Assembly (NCBI RefSeq): GCF_029254265.1
Contig: NZ_JAQWXX010000115.1
Location: 1-64,000, forward strand
DNA length: 64,000 bases
Origin: Algoriphagus sp.
GTDB taxonomy: Bacteria; Bacteroidota; Bacteroidia; Cytophagales; Cyclobacteriaceae
Direction of reading: 5' to 3'
Under the pieces are notes generated by a model, which saw only the letters and a program-made list of their open reading frames with translations, was not told the origin of the DNA and searched no databases. The translations under genes and the position numbers were made by a program. Positions 1 through 9,030 of this stretch are shown in pieces (the stretch's first letter is position 1; each line of letters opens with the position of its first letter).

Positions 1-87
1 TTCCAAGAGGCATCGAGCCCCTTGGAAGTTTACCCAAGAGAAGAACCTCTGGCTCATAATTGCCCGATGGAATTAAATAAATGTTGA
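1..87 (+). CDS. Possible 3' end of an upstream gene (partial)
   Basis: Frame 1 is open from the window edge for 28 codons and ends at TGA (85-87). The residues (ending HNCPMELNKC) match no family I recognise. A minus-strand frame over the same stretch also looks protein-like, so neither the strand nor the reality of the gene is certain. The rest of the leader to base 257 shows nothing else I can support. Confidence 0.2.
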   Translation, partial: FQEASSPLEVYPREEPLAHNCPMELNKC

Positions 88-257
88 ACCAAACGGTCAA
101 CGCTATTTAGGGAAGTACAGTAAGTATATTTCAGCTTTCTCACTTCTACTTTCTAAATTTTCAAGCTTAACCAAGATGGCATTTCCTTAAATAAAACTAG
201 GCATTTCCTGCCGAAATGGATAATTTTGAGGCCCTTACTAAAATATAAAACCCAATT

Positions 258-1646
258 ATGGCTGTCAACGATTTCATACGCTCCAACAAAGACAGATTTC
301 TTAACGAACTCCTAGATTTACTTCGCATTCCATCAGTAAGTGCTGATCCAAAATTCAAAGACGATGTCTTTGCGGCAGCTGATTTTGTGAAAGAATCTCT
401 TCTAAAAGCTGGTGCCGATACCGTAGAAATCTGCCAAACTGCAGGCTATCCAATCGTCTATGGTGAAAAAATCATTGACCCTTCTTTGCCAACCGTTTTG
501 GTTTACGGACACTACGACGTACAACCTGCAGATCCATATGAATTATGGGATTCTCCACCATTTGAGCCAGTCATTAAAAACACCAAAATTCATCCCGAAG
601 GAGCGATTTTCGCTCGAGGTTCGGCAGATGATAAAGGTCAATTCTACATGCATGTGAAAGCTTTCGAAGCCATGATGGCTGAAAATGACTTGCCTTGCAA
701 TGTGAAATTCATGATCGAAGGAGAAGAAGAAGTGGGTTCAGATAACCTAGACAAATTCGTGATTGAAAATAAGGAGCGACTTAAAGCAGATGTAATTCTA
801 ATTTCGGATACGCATATGATCTCCATGAAAGACCCTTCCATCACGGTTGGTCTTCGCGGCATGGCTTACATGGAAGTAGAAGTGACAGGTGCCAATCGGG
901 ATTTACATTCAGGAACCTATGGCGGAGCAGTTGCAAACCCAATCAATGTGCTTTGTGATATGATCGCTTCCATGAAGGACGAGAACAATCACATCACTAT
1001 TCCTGGCTTTTATGATAAAGTACAGGAGCTTACTGATGCGCAACGTGCACGGTTGAATGAAGCCCCTTTTGACTTAAATGAGTATAAAGAAAAACTAGAT
1101 ATCAACGATGTTGAAGGTGAAAAAGGCTATACAACCATTGAGCGAATCGGTATCCGTCCGACGCTTGATGTGAATGGAATCTGGGGAGGATACATTGGTG
1201 AAGGTGCAAAGACAGTATTACCATCTAAAGCTTCAGCAAAAATCTCCATGCGATTGGTGCCTGATCAAGATTGGCGAGAGATAGCAGCGCTTTTTGAAAA
1301 TCACTTCAAATCCATCGCTCCGGCTTCAGTTAAGGTGAAAGTAAAAGCACATCATGGAGGTGCTCCGGCGGTAGTTTCAGATTCCTCAGTGGGTTACCAA
1401 GCAGCAGAAGCTGCGATGGAAGAGACTTTTGGCAAGCGACCAATCCCAACTCGTGAAGGCGGCTCTATTCCAATCGTCGCTTTATTCCAAAAAGAGTTGG
1501 GTTCTGATCCAATATTATTTGGCTTTGGATTGGATACTGACGCCTTGCATTCTCCAAATGAGCATTATGGTGTTAAAAACTATTTTATTGGAATAGAGAC
1601 CATTGCTGCCTTCTTTCGACATTTTAGATCGCTAAGTGGAAAGTAA
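258..1646 (+). CDS. M20 family metallopeptidase (dipeptidase)
   Basis: This is probably a cytoplasmic di-zinc dipeptidase or aminoacylase-type hydrolase of peptidase family M20 (CNDP/PepV-like), acting on small peptides. At 462 residues it has the full family length. Visible motifs are the first metal site YGHYDVQP (His85, Asp87), the bridging region with GSADDKGQ near 120, the general-base/metal segment EGEEEVGS near 155, and a C-terminal HSPNE that supplies the last metal ligand. There is no signal peptide. The start ATG follows an AT-rich leader. It reads in the same direction as dsbD 55 bases downstream and may share its transcript. The exact substrate cannot be told from sequence. Confidence 0.9.
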   Translation: MAVNDFIRSNKDRFLNELLDLLRIPSVSADPKFKDDVFAAADFVKESLLKAGADTVEICQTAGYPIVYGEKIIDPSLPTVLVYGHYDVQPADPYELWDSPPFEPVIKNTKIHPEGAIFARGSADDKGQFYMHVKAFEAMMAENDLPCNVKFMIEGEEEVGSDNLDKFVIENKERLKADVILISDTHMISMKDPSITVGLRGMAYMEVEVTGANRDLHSGTYGGAVANPINVLCDMIASMKDENNHITIPGFYDKVQELTDAQRARLNEAPFDLNEYKEKLDINDVEGEKGYTTIERIGIRPTLDVNGIWGGYIGEGAKTVLPSKASAKISMRLVPDQDWREIAALFENHFKSIAPASVKVKVKAHHGGAPAVVSDSSVGYQAAEAAMEETFGKRPIPTREGGSIPIVALFQKELGSDPILFGFGLDTDALHSPNEHYGVKNYFIGIETIAAFFRHFRSLSGK

Positions 1647-1701
1647 TTCAGGAACTTAAACTTCAATTTTCTCCTTTGGATAGCAATTATTCCTCATCTC
1701 C

Positions 1702-3807
1702 ATGCATTCAATGTTAGGCAAATTCGGAAAACTCATTCTTCCGATCTTTTTCTTATTTATCGCTATTTCAAACGGGCAAATCATCGCACCTCCCAAATGG
1801 ACAATAACGTTGAGCCCCAACGAGCCAGAGATTGGAGAAAAAGCAACTTTGATTTTGGAAGCTACCATTCCGGTGGGCTGGTATATCTATTCCAATGACT
1901 TTAAGCCGGATTTAGGACCAATTCTCACCACGCTTGATTTAGAGCAATCTGAAGCTTATGAAAAAGCTGGAAGCCTTAAAGCAATAAATCCGAAGAAGAA
2001 GTTTGAAGAAATTTGGGAAGGAGATGTCACCTATTTTATGGGAAAAGGCCGCTTTGAGCAGCCGATTATCCTGAATTCTAAAAATGGGATAATAGTAGGT
2101 TCCATCACATACCAGATGTGCTCTGACCTCACAGGTCAATGTATCAATTACGAAGAGGATGTGGAAATTTCTTTCATTGCTGTTCAAAAATCTCCTGAAA
2201 AATCAGCAGATACCAAGACTGAATCTGCATCCACAGAAAGCAAGCAGAAGGAAGAAGTCATAGCAGAAAGTGATTCCATTTTTGCCTTAACCCCAAATCA
2301 GACAATCCCAGCAGATGAGACGAAAGATTCACAATCTGAAACCAAAGAAATACAGCTGATTGAAGCTCCTGAAGTACAGCAGGAATCGCTTTGGGGTTTT
2401 ATGATCTTGGCGTTTTTAGCAGGATTGGCGGCTTTGTTGACTCCTTGTGTATTCCCGATGATTCCAATGACGGTGAGCTTTTTCACTGGTAGGACAACTA
2501 GCAAAGCAACTGGAATTCGGAATGCATTCATTTATGGAGCGTCAATTATTGGTATTTATACCATTGCAGGGACAGCAGTAGCTGCTATTCAAGGACCGGA
2601 GTTTGCCAATTGGCTGGCCACACACTGGCTACCAAATCTCTTTTTCTTTGGAATCTTTATCTTCTTTGCGCTAGCTTTCTTGGGCCTATTTGAGATCACC
2701 TTGCCATCAGGGCTGGTTAATAAAGTGGATGCTAAAGCTGAAAAAGGCGGATTGGTTGGCGTGTTCTTTATGGCCTTCACTTTAGTCTTAGTCTCCTTTT
2801 CTTGTACAGGTCCCATTGTAGGTTCGATTCTGATTTCCTCCGCAGGAGGAGAATTGGTGAAGCCCGTTTTAGGCATGTTTGCTTTCTCTTTAGCATTTGC
2901 AATTCCGTTTACGCTATTCGCAATTTTTCCGGAGTGGATGAATAGACTTCCAAAATCTGGAGGCTGGCTGAATTCTGTGAAAGTAGTTTTAGGCTTTTTG
3001 GAATTGGCTTTGGCTTTTAAATTCCTCTCGATAGCCGACTTGGTGTATCATTGGGGTATTTTGGATCGGGATATTTTCCTAGTGATCTGGATTGTAATTT
3101 TTGCAGCTTTAGGTCTCTACCTTTTGGGGAAAATCCGCTTGCCGCATGATTCTCCGATGGATCACATTGGAGTACCAAGGCTGCTTTTGGCATTGACCAC
3201 TTTTATGTTTATGGTCTATATGATCCCAGGCCTTTGGGGCGCTCCGCTCAAATATCTCAGCGGCTATTTGCCGCCTCTGACCACGCAGCAGTTTAAAATC
3301 GGTAAGGGAGTATCTGCCTCAAGTGAGCCTCGCGCTCAAGTTAAATACGGCGAATTGCTTGAAATTCCCTTTGGCATTCAAGGTTTCTTTGACTACCAAG
3401 AAGCCCTAGCCGCAGCAAAAGAGCAAGGCAAACCACTATTGATCGACTTCACCGGACATGGCTGTGTGAACTGTCGGAAAATGGAAGAAAATGTCTGGTC
3501 AGATCCTCAGGTTTTGGCTCGCTTGAAAAAGGATTTTGTGATGGTAGCACTCTATATCGATGAGCGATTGGAACTACCAGAAAGCGAATGGTACACTTCA
3601 TCTTATGATGGAAAAGTGAAAAAAACCCTTGGAAAGCAAAATGCTGACTTCCAGATCACACGCTTTAATAACAACGCTCAACCTTACTATGTGATTTTGG
3701 ATCACAGCGAAAAGCTCTTAGCTCCGCCAAGGGGTTATGAAACCAATATTCAGGAATTTGTAGAGTTTTTGGATGGTGCTAAAAATGAATTTAAAATTAG
3801 AAATTAA
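1702..3807 (+). CDS. dsbD: Thiol:disulfide interchange protein DsbD-like
   Basis: This inner-membrane protein should pass electrons from cytoplasmic thioredoxin to periplasmic thiols (protein-disulfide reductase). The order is a signal peptide (about 1-25), a periplasmic N-domain with a paired-cysteine segment (CSDLTGQC, about 136-143), a charged linker (about 165-225), an eight-helix cytochrome-c-biogenesis domain with its two membrane cysteines in TPCVF and FSCTGP, and a C-terminal thioredoxin domain whose active site is Cys588-Val-Asn-Cys591. At 701 residues it is complete. ATG at 1711 is an alternative start that would shorten the signal peptide by three residues. The gene converges on the response regulator gene; an inverted repeat lies between them. 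Confidence 0.93.
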   Translation: MHSMLGKFGKLILPIFFLFIAISNGQIIAPPKWTITLSPNEPEIGEKATLILEATIPVGWYIYSNDFKPDLGPILTTLDLEQSEAYEKAGSLKAINPKKKFEEIWEGDVTYFMGKGRFEQPIILNSKNGIIVGSITYQMCSDLTGQCINYEEDVEISFIAVQKSPEKSADTKTESASTESKQKEEVIAESDSIFALTPNQTIPADETKDSQSETKEIQLIEAPEVQQESLWGFMILAFLAGLAALLTPCVFPMIPMTVSFFTGRTTSKATGIRNAFIYGASIIGIYTIAGTAVAAIQGPEFANWLATHWLPNLFFFGIFIFFALAFLGLFEITLPSGLVNKVDAKAEKGGLVGVFFMAFTLVLVSFSCTGPIVGSILISSAGGELVKPVLGMFAFSLAFAIPFTLFAIFPEWMNRLPKSGGWLNSVKVVLGFLELALAFKFLSIADLVYHWGILDRDIFLVIWIVIFAALGLYLLGKIRLPHDSPMDHIGVPRLLLALTTFMFMVYMIPGLWGAPLKYLSGYLPPLTTQQFKIGKGVSASSEPRAQVKYGELLEIPFGIQGFFDYQEALAAAKEQGKPLLIDFTGHGCVNCRKMEENVWSDPQVLARLKKDFVMVALYIDERLELPESEWYTSSYDGKVKKTLGKQNADFQITRFNNNAQPYYVILDHSEKLLAPPRGYETNIQEFVEFLDGAKNEFKIRN

Positions 3808-3855
3808 TAATTTAAAATAGGGTTCACTCCAATCTTAATTATCAATTTTAAATTC
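3787..3855. terminator. Inverted repeat between convergent dsbD and response-regulator genes
   Basis: GAATTTAAAATT (3787-3798) is the exact reverse complement of AATTTTAAATTC (3844-3855), and the pairing extends imperfectly inward. It spans the ends of two convergent genes, so a bidirectional terminator is plausible. The arms are purely A/T and the loop is long, so this is weak evidence. Confidence 0.35.
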
Positions 3856-3857
3856 CT

Positions 3858-4508
3858 TTACCCTTCAATTATCCGATTTTTCACAGCTTTTTGGACTGCT
3901 TCAAGCTTAGAGTGCACTTGGAGTTTGCCGTAGATATTCTCGATATGCTTGCGGACAGTTTTCGGAGATATAAAGAGATTTTCCCCGATTTGATTGTAGT
4001 TAAGTCCTTTTGAAGTTTGCTCAAGAATCTCTATTTCACGTGTGGTAAGATTGATTTCTTCCCTTGGTTCTTCAAAATTAGGGGGATTTCGAAGGAGCTT
4101 TAAAGCCTTCATTGCCACCGAGGGTGTCATTGCCGCTCCTCCTTCTAAGGTATCCAAAATGCCTTGATGGAGAGATTTAGCGTCTACTTCCTTGAGCAAG
4201 TAGCCATGTGCCCCTGCCTGAATTGCCCTAAAGATATTCTCATCATCATCGAATACCGTGATCATAATAATTTTGATTTGGGGATACTTCTTAGTGATTT
4301 CGGCGACAGTTTCGATGCCATTCATTTTGGGCATCTCAATGTCCATTAGAATCAGGTGGACATTGGAATCCTGCGCTAGTTTTTCCAAAAACTCAACTCC
4401 ATTATAGCCATGAAATTTGACCTCCACGTCTTCAAAAAATGAAAGTTTTTCCAAGATTGCTTTGAGCAAAAATGAATTATCCTCTGCAATTGCAATTTTT
4501 ATCCCCAT
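3858..4508 (-). CDS. LuxR/NarL-type response regulator
   Basis: This is a DNA-binding response regulator, partner of the histidine kinase encoded 15 bases upstream in the same operon. Residues 1-120 form a receiver domain with the acidic pair Glu9/Asp10, phospho-acceptor Asp56 (LILMDIEMP), a conserved Thr-Val in ITVF and Lys in LLKEV. Residues about 150-210 form a LuxR HTH (LTTREIEILEQ, followed by NQIGENLFISPKTVRKHI). At 216 residues it is complete. Targets are unknown. Convergent with dsbD. Confidence 0.93.
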   Translation of the reverse strand: MGIKIAIAEDNSFLLKAILEKLSFFEDVEVKFHGYNGVEFLEKLAQDSNVHLILMDIEMPKMNGIETVAEITKKYPQIKIIMITVFDDDENIFRAIQAGAHGYLLKEVDAKSLHQGILDTLEGGAAMTPSVAMKALKLLRNPPNFEEPREEINLTTREIEILEQTSKGLNYNQIGENLFISPKTVRKHIENIYGKLQVHSKLEAVQKAVKNRIIEG

Positions 4509-4523
4509 GATGATTTTTAAAAA

Positions 4524-6389
4524 TTAATAAATACAAACTTCTGTTCCTTGATTTTGCTGAGTATCTATGCTTACATTCTTTCCTATTCGGTCAGCCCGAT
4601 TTCGCATATTACCTAATCCATTTCCCAGACTTTGATTTTGAATACCTTGCCCATTATCTCGAACACATATCCGTAGAGTTTCACCTGCTTTAACCAAGTT
4701 TATCGTGATTTTAGAAGCACCAGAATGCTTAATCGCATTATTGATGGCCTCTTGGACTACTCTAAAATAATTAATTCCTTCCAGTGAATTGAGTAAAAAT
4801 TCCTTTTCAATCTGATCATCCACCTTTAATTCAAAGTCAATCGTAGGACATGCTTCAATTGCCTTTGCAACGAAGTTGGCCAATCTTCCCCGAAGGTCTT
4901 CCAGACTTACATTTTCCTTATTCATGGCCCAGATAGTATCCCTCAATTCACCGACTGTTTCTACGGTAAAGGAGGAGATCTGATCAATTTTAGTTGCCAT
5001 TTTCTCTGGACTGAGATTTCCTAATTTCAGGTTGTTGAGCGAAGAAACAATAAAGGTCAGCTGAGCGCCAATATTGTCATGCAAATCAGATGAAATACGA
5101 TCCCGCTGCTCATGAAGACGCTGTTGCGTTTTTTGTTCTGCATAAATCGCTTGAAGTTTCGCCTCTTGTTCCAAATGTCTGTTTTTGGTTTTTTGTCGGT
5201 AGTAAATAAAGAATCCCAAACCAATTAGCGAAATGGATGAAATCAAGGCAAGTAACAATTGGTTATTTCTATTTTTGACCAGAAGTTCATTTTCTGCCAA
5301 TGCAGCTCTTGACTCGGCTAGTTCCCGTTCTTTTGATTCCACCTTATACCTTGTTTCAAGATCAGCCATAAGCTTCACTCGTTCCTCTTTGAAGATAGAA
5401 TCCTTCAAAGAGCTGTATTGCTCCAGAAAATCTAAGGCTGTCGAAAGGCGACCTCGAAGTTTATTGTAGCGATATTGCTCTTGAAGATAATCCCGCTTTT
5501 TCTCTATGGATTGACTCAATTCCACATATTTCGCAGCTGAATCCAACATGCTTTCTGCTTCGCTGTAATTGCCCAGATTATAAGCGATCGTCCCTAAGTT
5601 GGTATAGTTTGTCGCTATTCTGGTATTGCTTTTTGCCTTCTGATTAAGAGAAAGTGAGATGCCCATCCACTTTTTAGCCTCTAGGAAATTCCTTTGCTTT
5701 AATAGCGTATTCCCAATATTATTGAAGGTATTAGCGAACTTCATGCTATCGAGATTTTTCAAATCATCAATTACTAGGTAGTGGTAGTATAATGCACTGT
5801 CAGGTTTATCCCAATCATCAAAATTAATAGCAATCGCATTCAAGGCATAGGCACGGAAGAGTGGCTTAGCTTTTGGGAAATTTTCTAAGAGCTGAAGCGA
5901 TTCTTTTCCATAGGCAACTCCTTTGTCATATTGCTCCATATCATGGTAGATCACCGAGATATCAAACAAAGCAAAAGCCATGTAATTCGAGTCAGGAACA
6001 TTCAGCGCATGGTTAAAGTGTGCTTGGGAAAAGGACAATGCTCGGTCCCAATCTCCCGCGAAACTATTAATACGAGAAAGGGAAATAAAACCCATACTTC
6101 GAATGCTGGCTTCTTTTGATGGGTCGACTAGGTCAACGCTTTTTTGAAAATAGAACTCAGCACTATCGTATTCCGAATTGGAATAAAATCGATCAGCGAT
6201 GAAATAAAAATAAAGACCAGAATCTGGAGCATTGCGGAGGTTCACTCTTTCAAGTTCAAAAATAATCGATGCTGAATCTGGATTCAACACAGTTCTTCCT
6301 AGCCTATCCCGCAAAGTTTGAGAATAGGAAGCCGTAATCACTAGAAATGCTACTTGAAAAAGGGCAAATGTTCGAAGCATAAAGGTCAA
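4524..6389 (-). CDS. TPR-containing sensor histidine kinase (HisKA_3 type)
   Basis: This membrane histidine kinase should phosphorylate the adjacent LuxR-type regulator. It has a signal peptide (about 1-23), a periplasmic region of tetratricopeptide repeats (about 55-300), a coiled coil, one transmembrane helix (about 378-397), a HisKA_3 dimerisation domain with phospho-acceptor His437 (SDLHDNIGAQ), and a HATPase domain with N-box EAINNAIKHSG (547-557) and G-boxes DNGQG (578-582) and GNGLGNM (589-595). This TPR-kinase architecture is common in Bacteroidota. Met1 and Met4 are alternative starts. The ligand is unknown. Confidence 0.93.
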   Translation of the reverse strand: MTFMLRTFALFQVAFLVITASYSQTLRDRLGRTVLNPDSASIIFELERVNLRNAPDSGLYFYFIADRFYSNSEYDSAEFYFQKSVDLVDPSKEASIRSMGFISLSRINSFAGDWDRALSFSQAHFNHALNVPDSNYMAFALFDISVIYHDMEQYDKGVAYGKESLQLLENFPKAKPLFRAYALNAIAINFDDWDKPDSALYYHYLVIDDLKNLDSMKFANTFNNIGNTLLKQRNFLEAKKWMGISLSLNQKAKSNTRIATNYTNLGTIAYNLGNYSEAESMLDSAAKYVELSQSIEKKRDYLQEQYRYNKLRGRLSTALDFLEQYSSLKDSIFKEERVKLMADLETRYKVESKERELAESRAALAENELLVKNRNNQLLLALISSISLIGLGFFIYYRQKTKNRHLEQEAKLQAIYAEQKTQQRLHEQRDRISSDLHDNIGAQLTFIVSSLNNLKLGNLSPEKMATKIDQISSFTVETVGELRDTIWAMNKENVSLEDLRGRLANFVAKAIEACPTIDFELKVDDQIEKEFLLNSLEGINYFRVVQEAINNAIKHSGASKITINLVKAGETLRICVRDNGQGIQNQSLGNGLGNMRNRADRIGKNVSIDTQQNQGTEVCIY

Positions 6390-6466
6390 GAGCGCTAACC
6401 TTTTAAATATAAAAAATGCTTTTTGGGTTTATACTTTTTTCTAGATTATTTGAAATTATTTGTTGA

Positions 6467-7234
6467 TTAACCGTAAATCTCTTCCAAAATCTGCGCTAAT
6501 CTAACGCTTGCTGCAACCAATCTCTCCTCAAGGGCATCATTGGATTCATACATATAAACCCAGCTGATTTTTTTACTCTCCGGAAGTTTGTAGACAAGAG
6601 GACGAAGTGCAACAGCTTCTTTCAGCCAATCTTCCATGGTAGCGCCACGGTATTTTTGCTTCATAGCCGGAGTCAATCTGCGGAAGAGCTCATCTGCAAG
6701 CTCAGAATAGCTCATGCCTTTGCGGTCAATCATGCCACTATCCCAAAGGGCGTGAAGATTGGTTGATTGGTTAAAGAATTCTATTCTGACATCATTTCCT
6801 CCACGATCTTCACCTGTGCCTACGTGGAGCGGCTGATGGATATCCTCAACCATATGAATCAGCATTTTGAGTTTTTCTGCCTCTTCCTTCTGGCTTAGGT
6901 TTCCAGCTTTAAGTTCTGCCTTCAATCGCTGAATCGCTTCAAAAGCATCCCCTTCTTTTTCCTGGTGTGCTGGATCATACTCCCCATTTTTGGAAGTCAG
7001 GTAATGCCAAGAATTTGCATAATCATAGGACCTGTCAGATCTAATCTCGTCCATCCAAGTACCACTTCTTCCCAGAGACATAGGATAAAGAACCTTTTCA
7101 ACTTTGGCTAAAACCGATTTTTTCATTTGCCGCTCAGCCATAAGGCCTATTACATAGTGACCTAATTGCCCCCAAGCAGAAGCTTGAGTCACAGAGAAAG
7201 AGAGCATTACTGCAAATAGAAGTGCTTTTTTCAT
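6467..7234 (-). CDS. S1/P1-type zinc-dependent nuclease
   Basis: This is a secreted or periplasmic single-strand-specific nuclease/3'-nucleotidase. The signal peptide (1-20, ending QASA) would leave Trp21 as the mature N-terminus, as in P1 nuclease, where that residue's amine is a zinc ligand. The remaining tri-zinc ligands can be placed at His26, Asp62, His77, His127, Asp131, His137, His161 and Asp165 (motifs HMVEDIHQPLHVG and NLHALWDSG). At 255 residues it has the normal bacterial length. It is monocistronic on the minus strand and probably serves phosphate or nucleoside scavenging (inference). Confidence 0.92.
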   Translation of the reverse strand: MKKALLFAVMLSFSVTQASAWGQLGHYVIGLMAERQMKKSVLAKVEKVLYPMSLGRSGTWMDEIRSDRSYDYANSWHYLTSKNGEYDPAHQEKEGDAFEAIQRLKAELKAGNLSQKEEAEKLKMLIHMVEDIHQPLHVGTGEDRGGNDVRIEFFNQSTNLHALWDSGMIDRKGMSYSELADELFRRLTPAMKQKYRGATMEDWLKEAVALRPLVYKLPESKKISWVYMYESNDALEERLVAASVRLAQILEEIYG

Positions 7235-7298
7235 AAATTATGATAATAGAATAATCGTAAAGATAGTAGGTAGTATATTGAGCAGGGTGAAGAAAAGG

Positions 7299-8489
7299 TT
7301 AAGCTTTTTCCAATTCAGCCACAGCAAGCCAGGCCATCAAACCAGCTCCGATTTCAAGGGCATCCTCATCAATATCAAAAGTCGGTGTATGCACTCCCGA
7401 GACAATTCCTCTTGCTTCATTTCTGGTTCCAAGTCTATAAAAGCATCCATCTACGACTTGAGAATAATAAGCGAAATCTTCAGCTGCCATCCAGATATCC
7501 AAGTCAAGTACATTTTCATCGCCAAGATAGGCTCGTGCAGCTTCGGTTGCCCGAGCGGTTAGTTCAGGATCATTCTGAAGGAAAGGATAACCTTTTCGGA
7601 TTTCGAAATCGAGCTCACCTCCCATTCCTTCCACGATACCATGAGCGATTTGAAGCATCTTTTGATGTGCTTTGGCACGCCATTCTTCATTCAGGGTTCG
7701 AAATGTGCCTTGTATCTTAACCTCATTTGGAATCACATTTGTCGCTCCAAGAGCCTCCACTCTTCCAAAGGAAAGTACAGAAGGGATTTTTGGACTAGCG
7801 GCTCGACTTACCACTTGCTGCAAAGCTACGATTAGATGAGACGCAATTAAAACCGGATCAATCAGCGTTTCTGGCATTGCTCCATGACCTCCTTTTCCTT
7901 TTACAGTTATGTAAAGCTCATCGGCAGAAGCCATGTACAAGCCTTGTCGAAACCCCACTTTTCCCGCAGGAATAAAAGGCATCACATGTTGGCCGATAAT
8001 CCCGGCTGGACGGGGATTCTCCAATACCCCATCTTTAATCATAAAAGATGCTCCCCCAGGAGCCACTTCTTCACCAGGTTGAAAAATAAGTTTGATTGTT
8101 CCTTCAAATTGGTCTTTGACTTCGTTCAGGATTTTTGCAGCTCCAAGTAAGGAGGCAGTATGCGCATCGTGCCCACAAGCATGCATAACGCCTGGATTTT
8201 GTGATTTATAGGGAACGTCATTTGCCTCAATAATCGGCAATGCGTCCATATCAGCCCTCAAGGCAATCACTTTTTTCCCGGGATTTTTTCCTTCAATTAG
8301 CGCTGACCATCCGGTAGTTGCTTTTTGCTCTATTTGAGTGATCCCAAGTTCTTCCAATCGCTCCTTAACAAAAGCCGCAGTTTTAAATTCTACATATGAA
8401 AGTTCAGGATTTGCATGAAGATGTCTTCTTGTGGCAATTACTTCTTCCTTATATGCTTTTGCCAGTTCCTTAATTTTTTCCTTCAGCAT
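7299..8489 (-). CDS. M20D amidohydrolase (N-acyl-amino-acid / hippurate hydrolase type)
   Basis: A cytoplasmic di-metal amidohydrolase that probably deacylates N-acyl amino acids or related amides. The M20D signature is clear: MHACGHDAHTA (Cys105, His107), GEE (Glu140-Glu141), the GQHVMP lid residue and MAAEDFAYY near the C-terminus. The length of 396 residues is standard. There is no signal peptide. The start overlaps the end of the SPOR-like lipoprotein gene by 20 bases, which suggests co-transcription downstream of secA. The substrate cannot be assigned. Confidence 0.9.
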   Translation of the reverse strand: MLKEKIKELAKAYKEEVIATRRHLHANPELSYVEFKTAAFVKERLEELGITQIEQKATTGWSALIEGKNPGKKVIALRADMDALPIIEANDVPYKSQNPGVMHACGHDAHTASLLGAAKILNEVKDQFEGTIKLIFQPGEEVAPGGASFMIKDGVLENPRPAGIIGQHVMPFIPAGKVGFRQGLYMASADELYITVKGKGGHGAMPETLIDPVLIASHLIVALQQVVSRAASPKIPSVLSFGRVEALGATNVIPNEVKIQGTFRTLNEEWRAKAHQKMLQIAHGIVEGMGGELDFEIRKGYPFLQNDPELTARATEAARAYLGDENVLDLDIWMAAEDFAYYSQVVDGCFYRLGTRNEARGIVSGVHTPTFDIDEDALEIGAGLMAWLAVAELEKA

Positions 8490-9030
8490 TATCTTTCTCC
8501 AGTGGTGTCACAAAACCTTCCCGTTGAAAACGGTCCTGAATGATCCGGGCAGTAGGAAATTGAGACTTTATTAATGAAAAGTTTTTTTGAGATTCAAATT
8601 TGTAATTGTATTTCCCGACTTTGACCAAATAGCGTGGCTGTTGATACTGCATTTCTGGATTGAGATCAGGAAAATATTCGTTGAGTTCAGATTGAGTTTT
8701 GAAAGCCCGATCTCGATCAATACCTGAGTAAACCAAGATAGTATATCCTGAATAATATGGCTCCGATTTATTCTTTTCAATCAATCGAGTTTTGACCTGA
8801 TTTAGGTCTTTATCTACAGTATTATCCGAACTAGTCAAGTTTGCCCGACTTGATTCATTAAGTTGTTGTGTATAATCTGGGTATTGAGGTAGGGAAGAAA
8901 GCTGAATATCTTCCCGATAGTTCTGATAGGTATTTCCGGAATCAGTAGTCACCTTGCTTGTTTTACAACTAGCAAAAACCAACACTATTCCAACAATCCA
9001 ATAACCTCTCATTGTCCTTTTAATTTTCAA
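8470..9030 (-). CDS. SPOR-like lipoprotein, function unknown
   Basis: A predicted lipoprotein with a short hydrophobic signal ending in VFASC (lipobox) and a low-complexity linker. A C-terminal region (about 95-165) has the look of a SPOR/sporulation-related repeat: YTILVYSGIDRDRAF, then PRYLVKVGKYNYK. SPOR domains bind denuded glycan strands of peptidoglycan; that role here is an inference. The start at 9030 overlaps secA by 11 bases. The internal ATG at 9012 gives a more typical signal peptide and no overlap and may be the true start. It lies between secA and the M20D gene in one minus-strand run. Confidence 0.6.
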   Translation of the reverse strand: MKIKRTMRGYWIVGIVLVFASCKTSKVTTDSGNTYQNYREDIQLSSLPQYPDYTQQLNESSRANLTSSDNTVDKDLNQVKTRLIEKNKSEPYYSGYTILVYSGIDRDRAFKTQSELNEYFPDLNPEMQYQQPRYLVKVGKYNYKFESQKNFSLIKSQFPTARIIQDRFQREGFVTPLEKDNAEGKN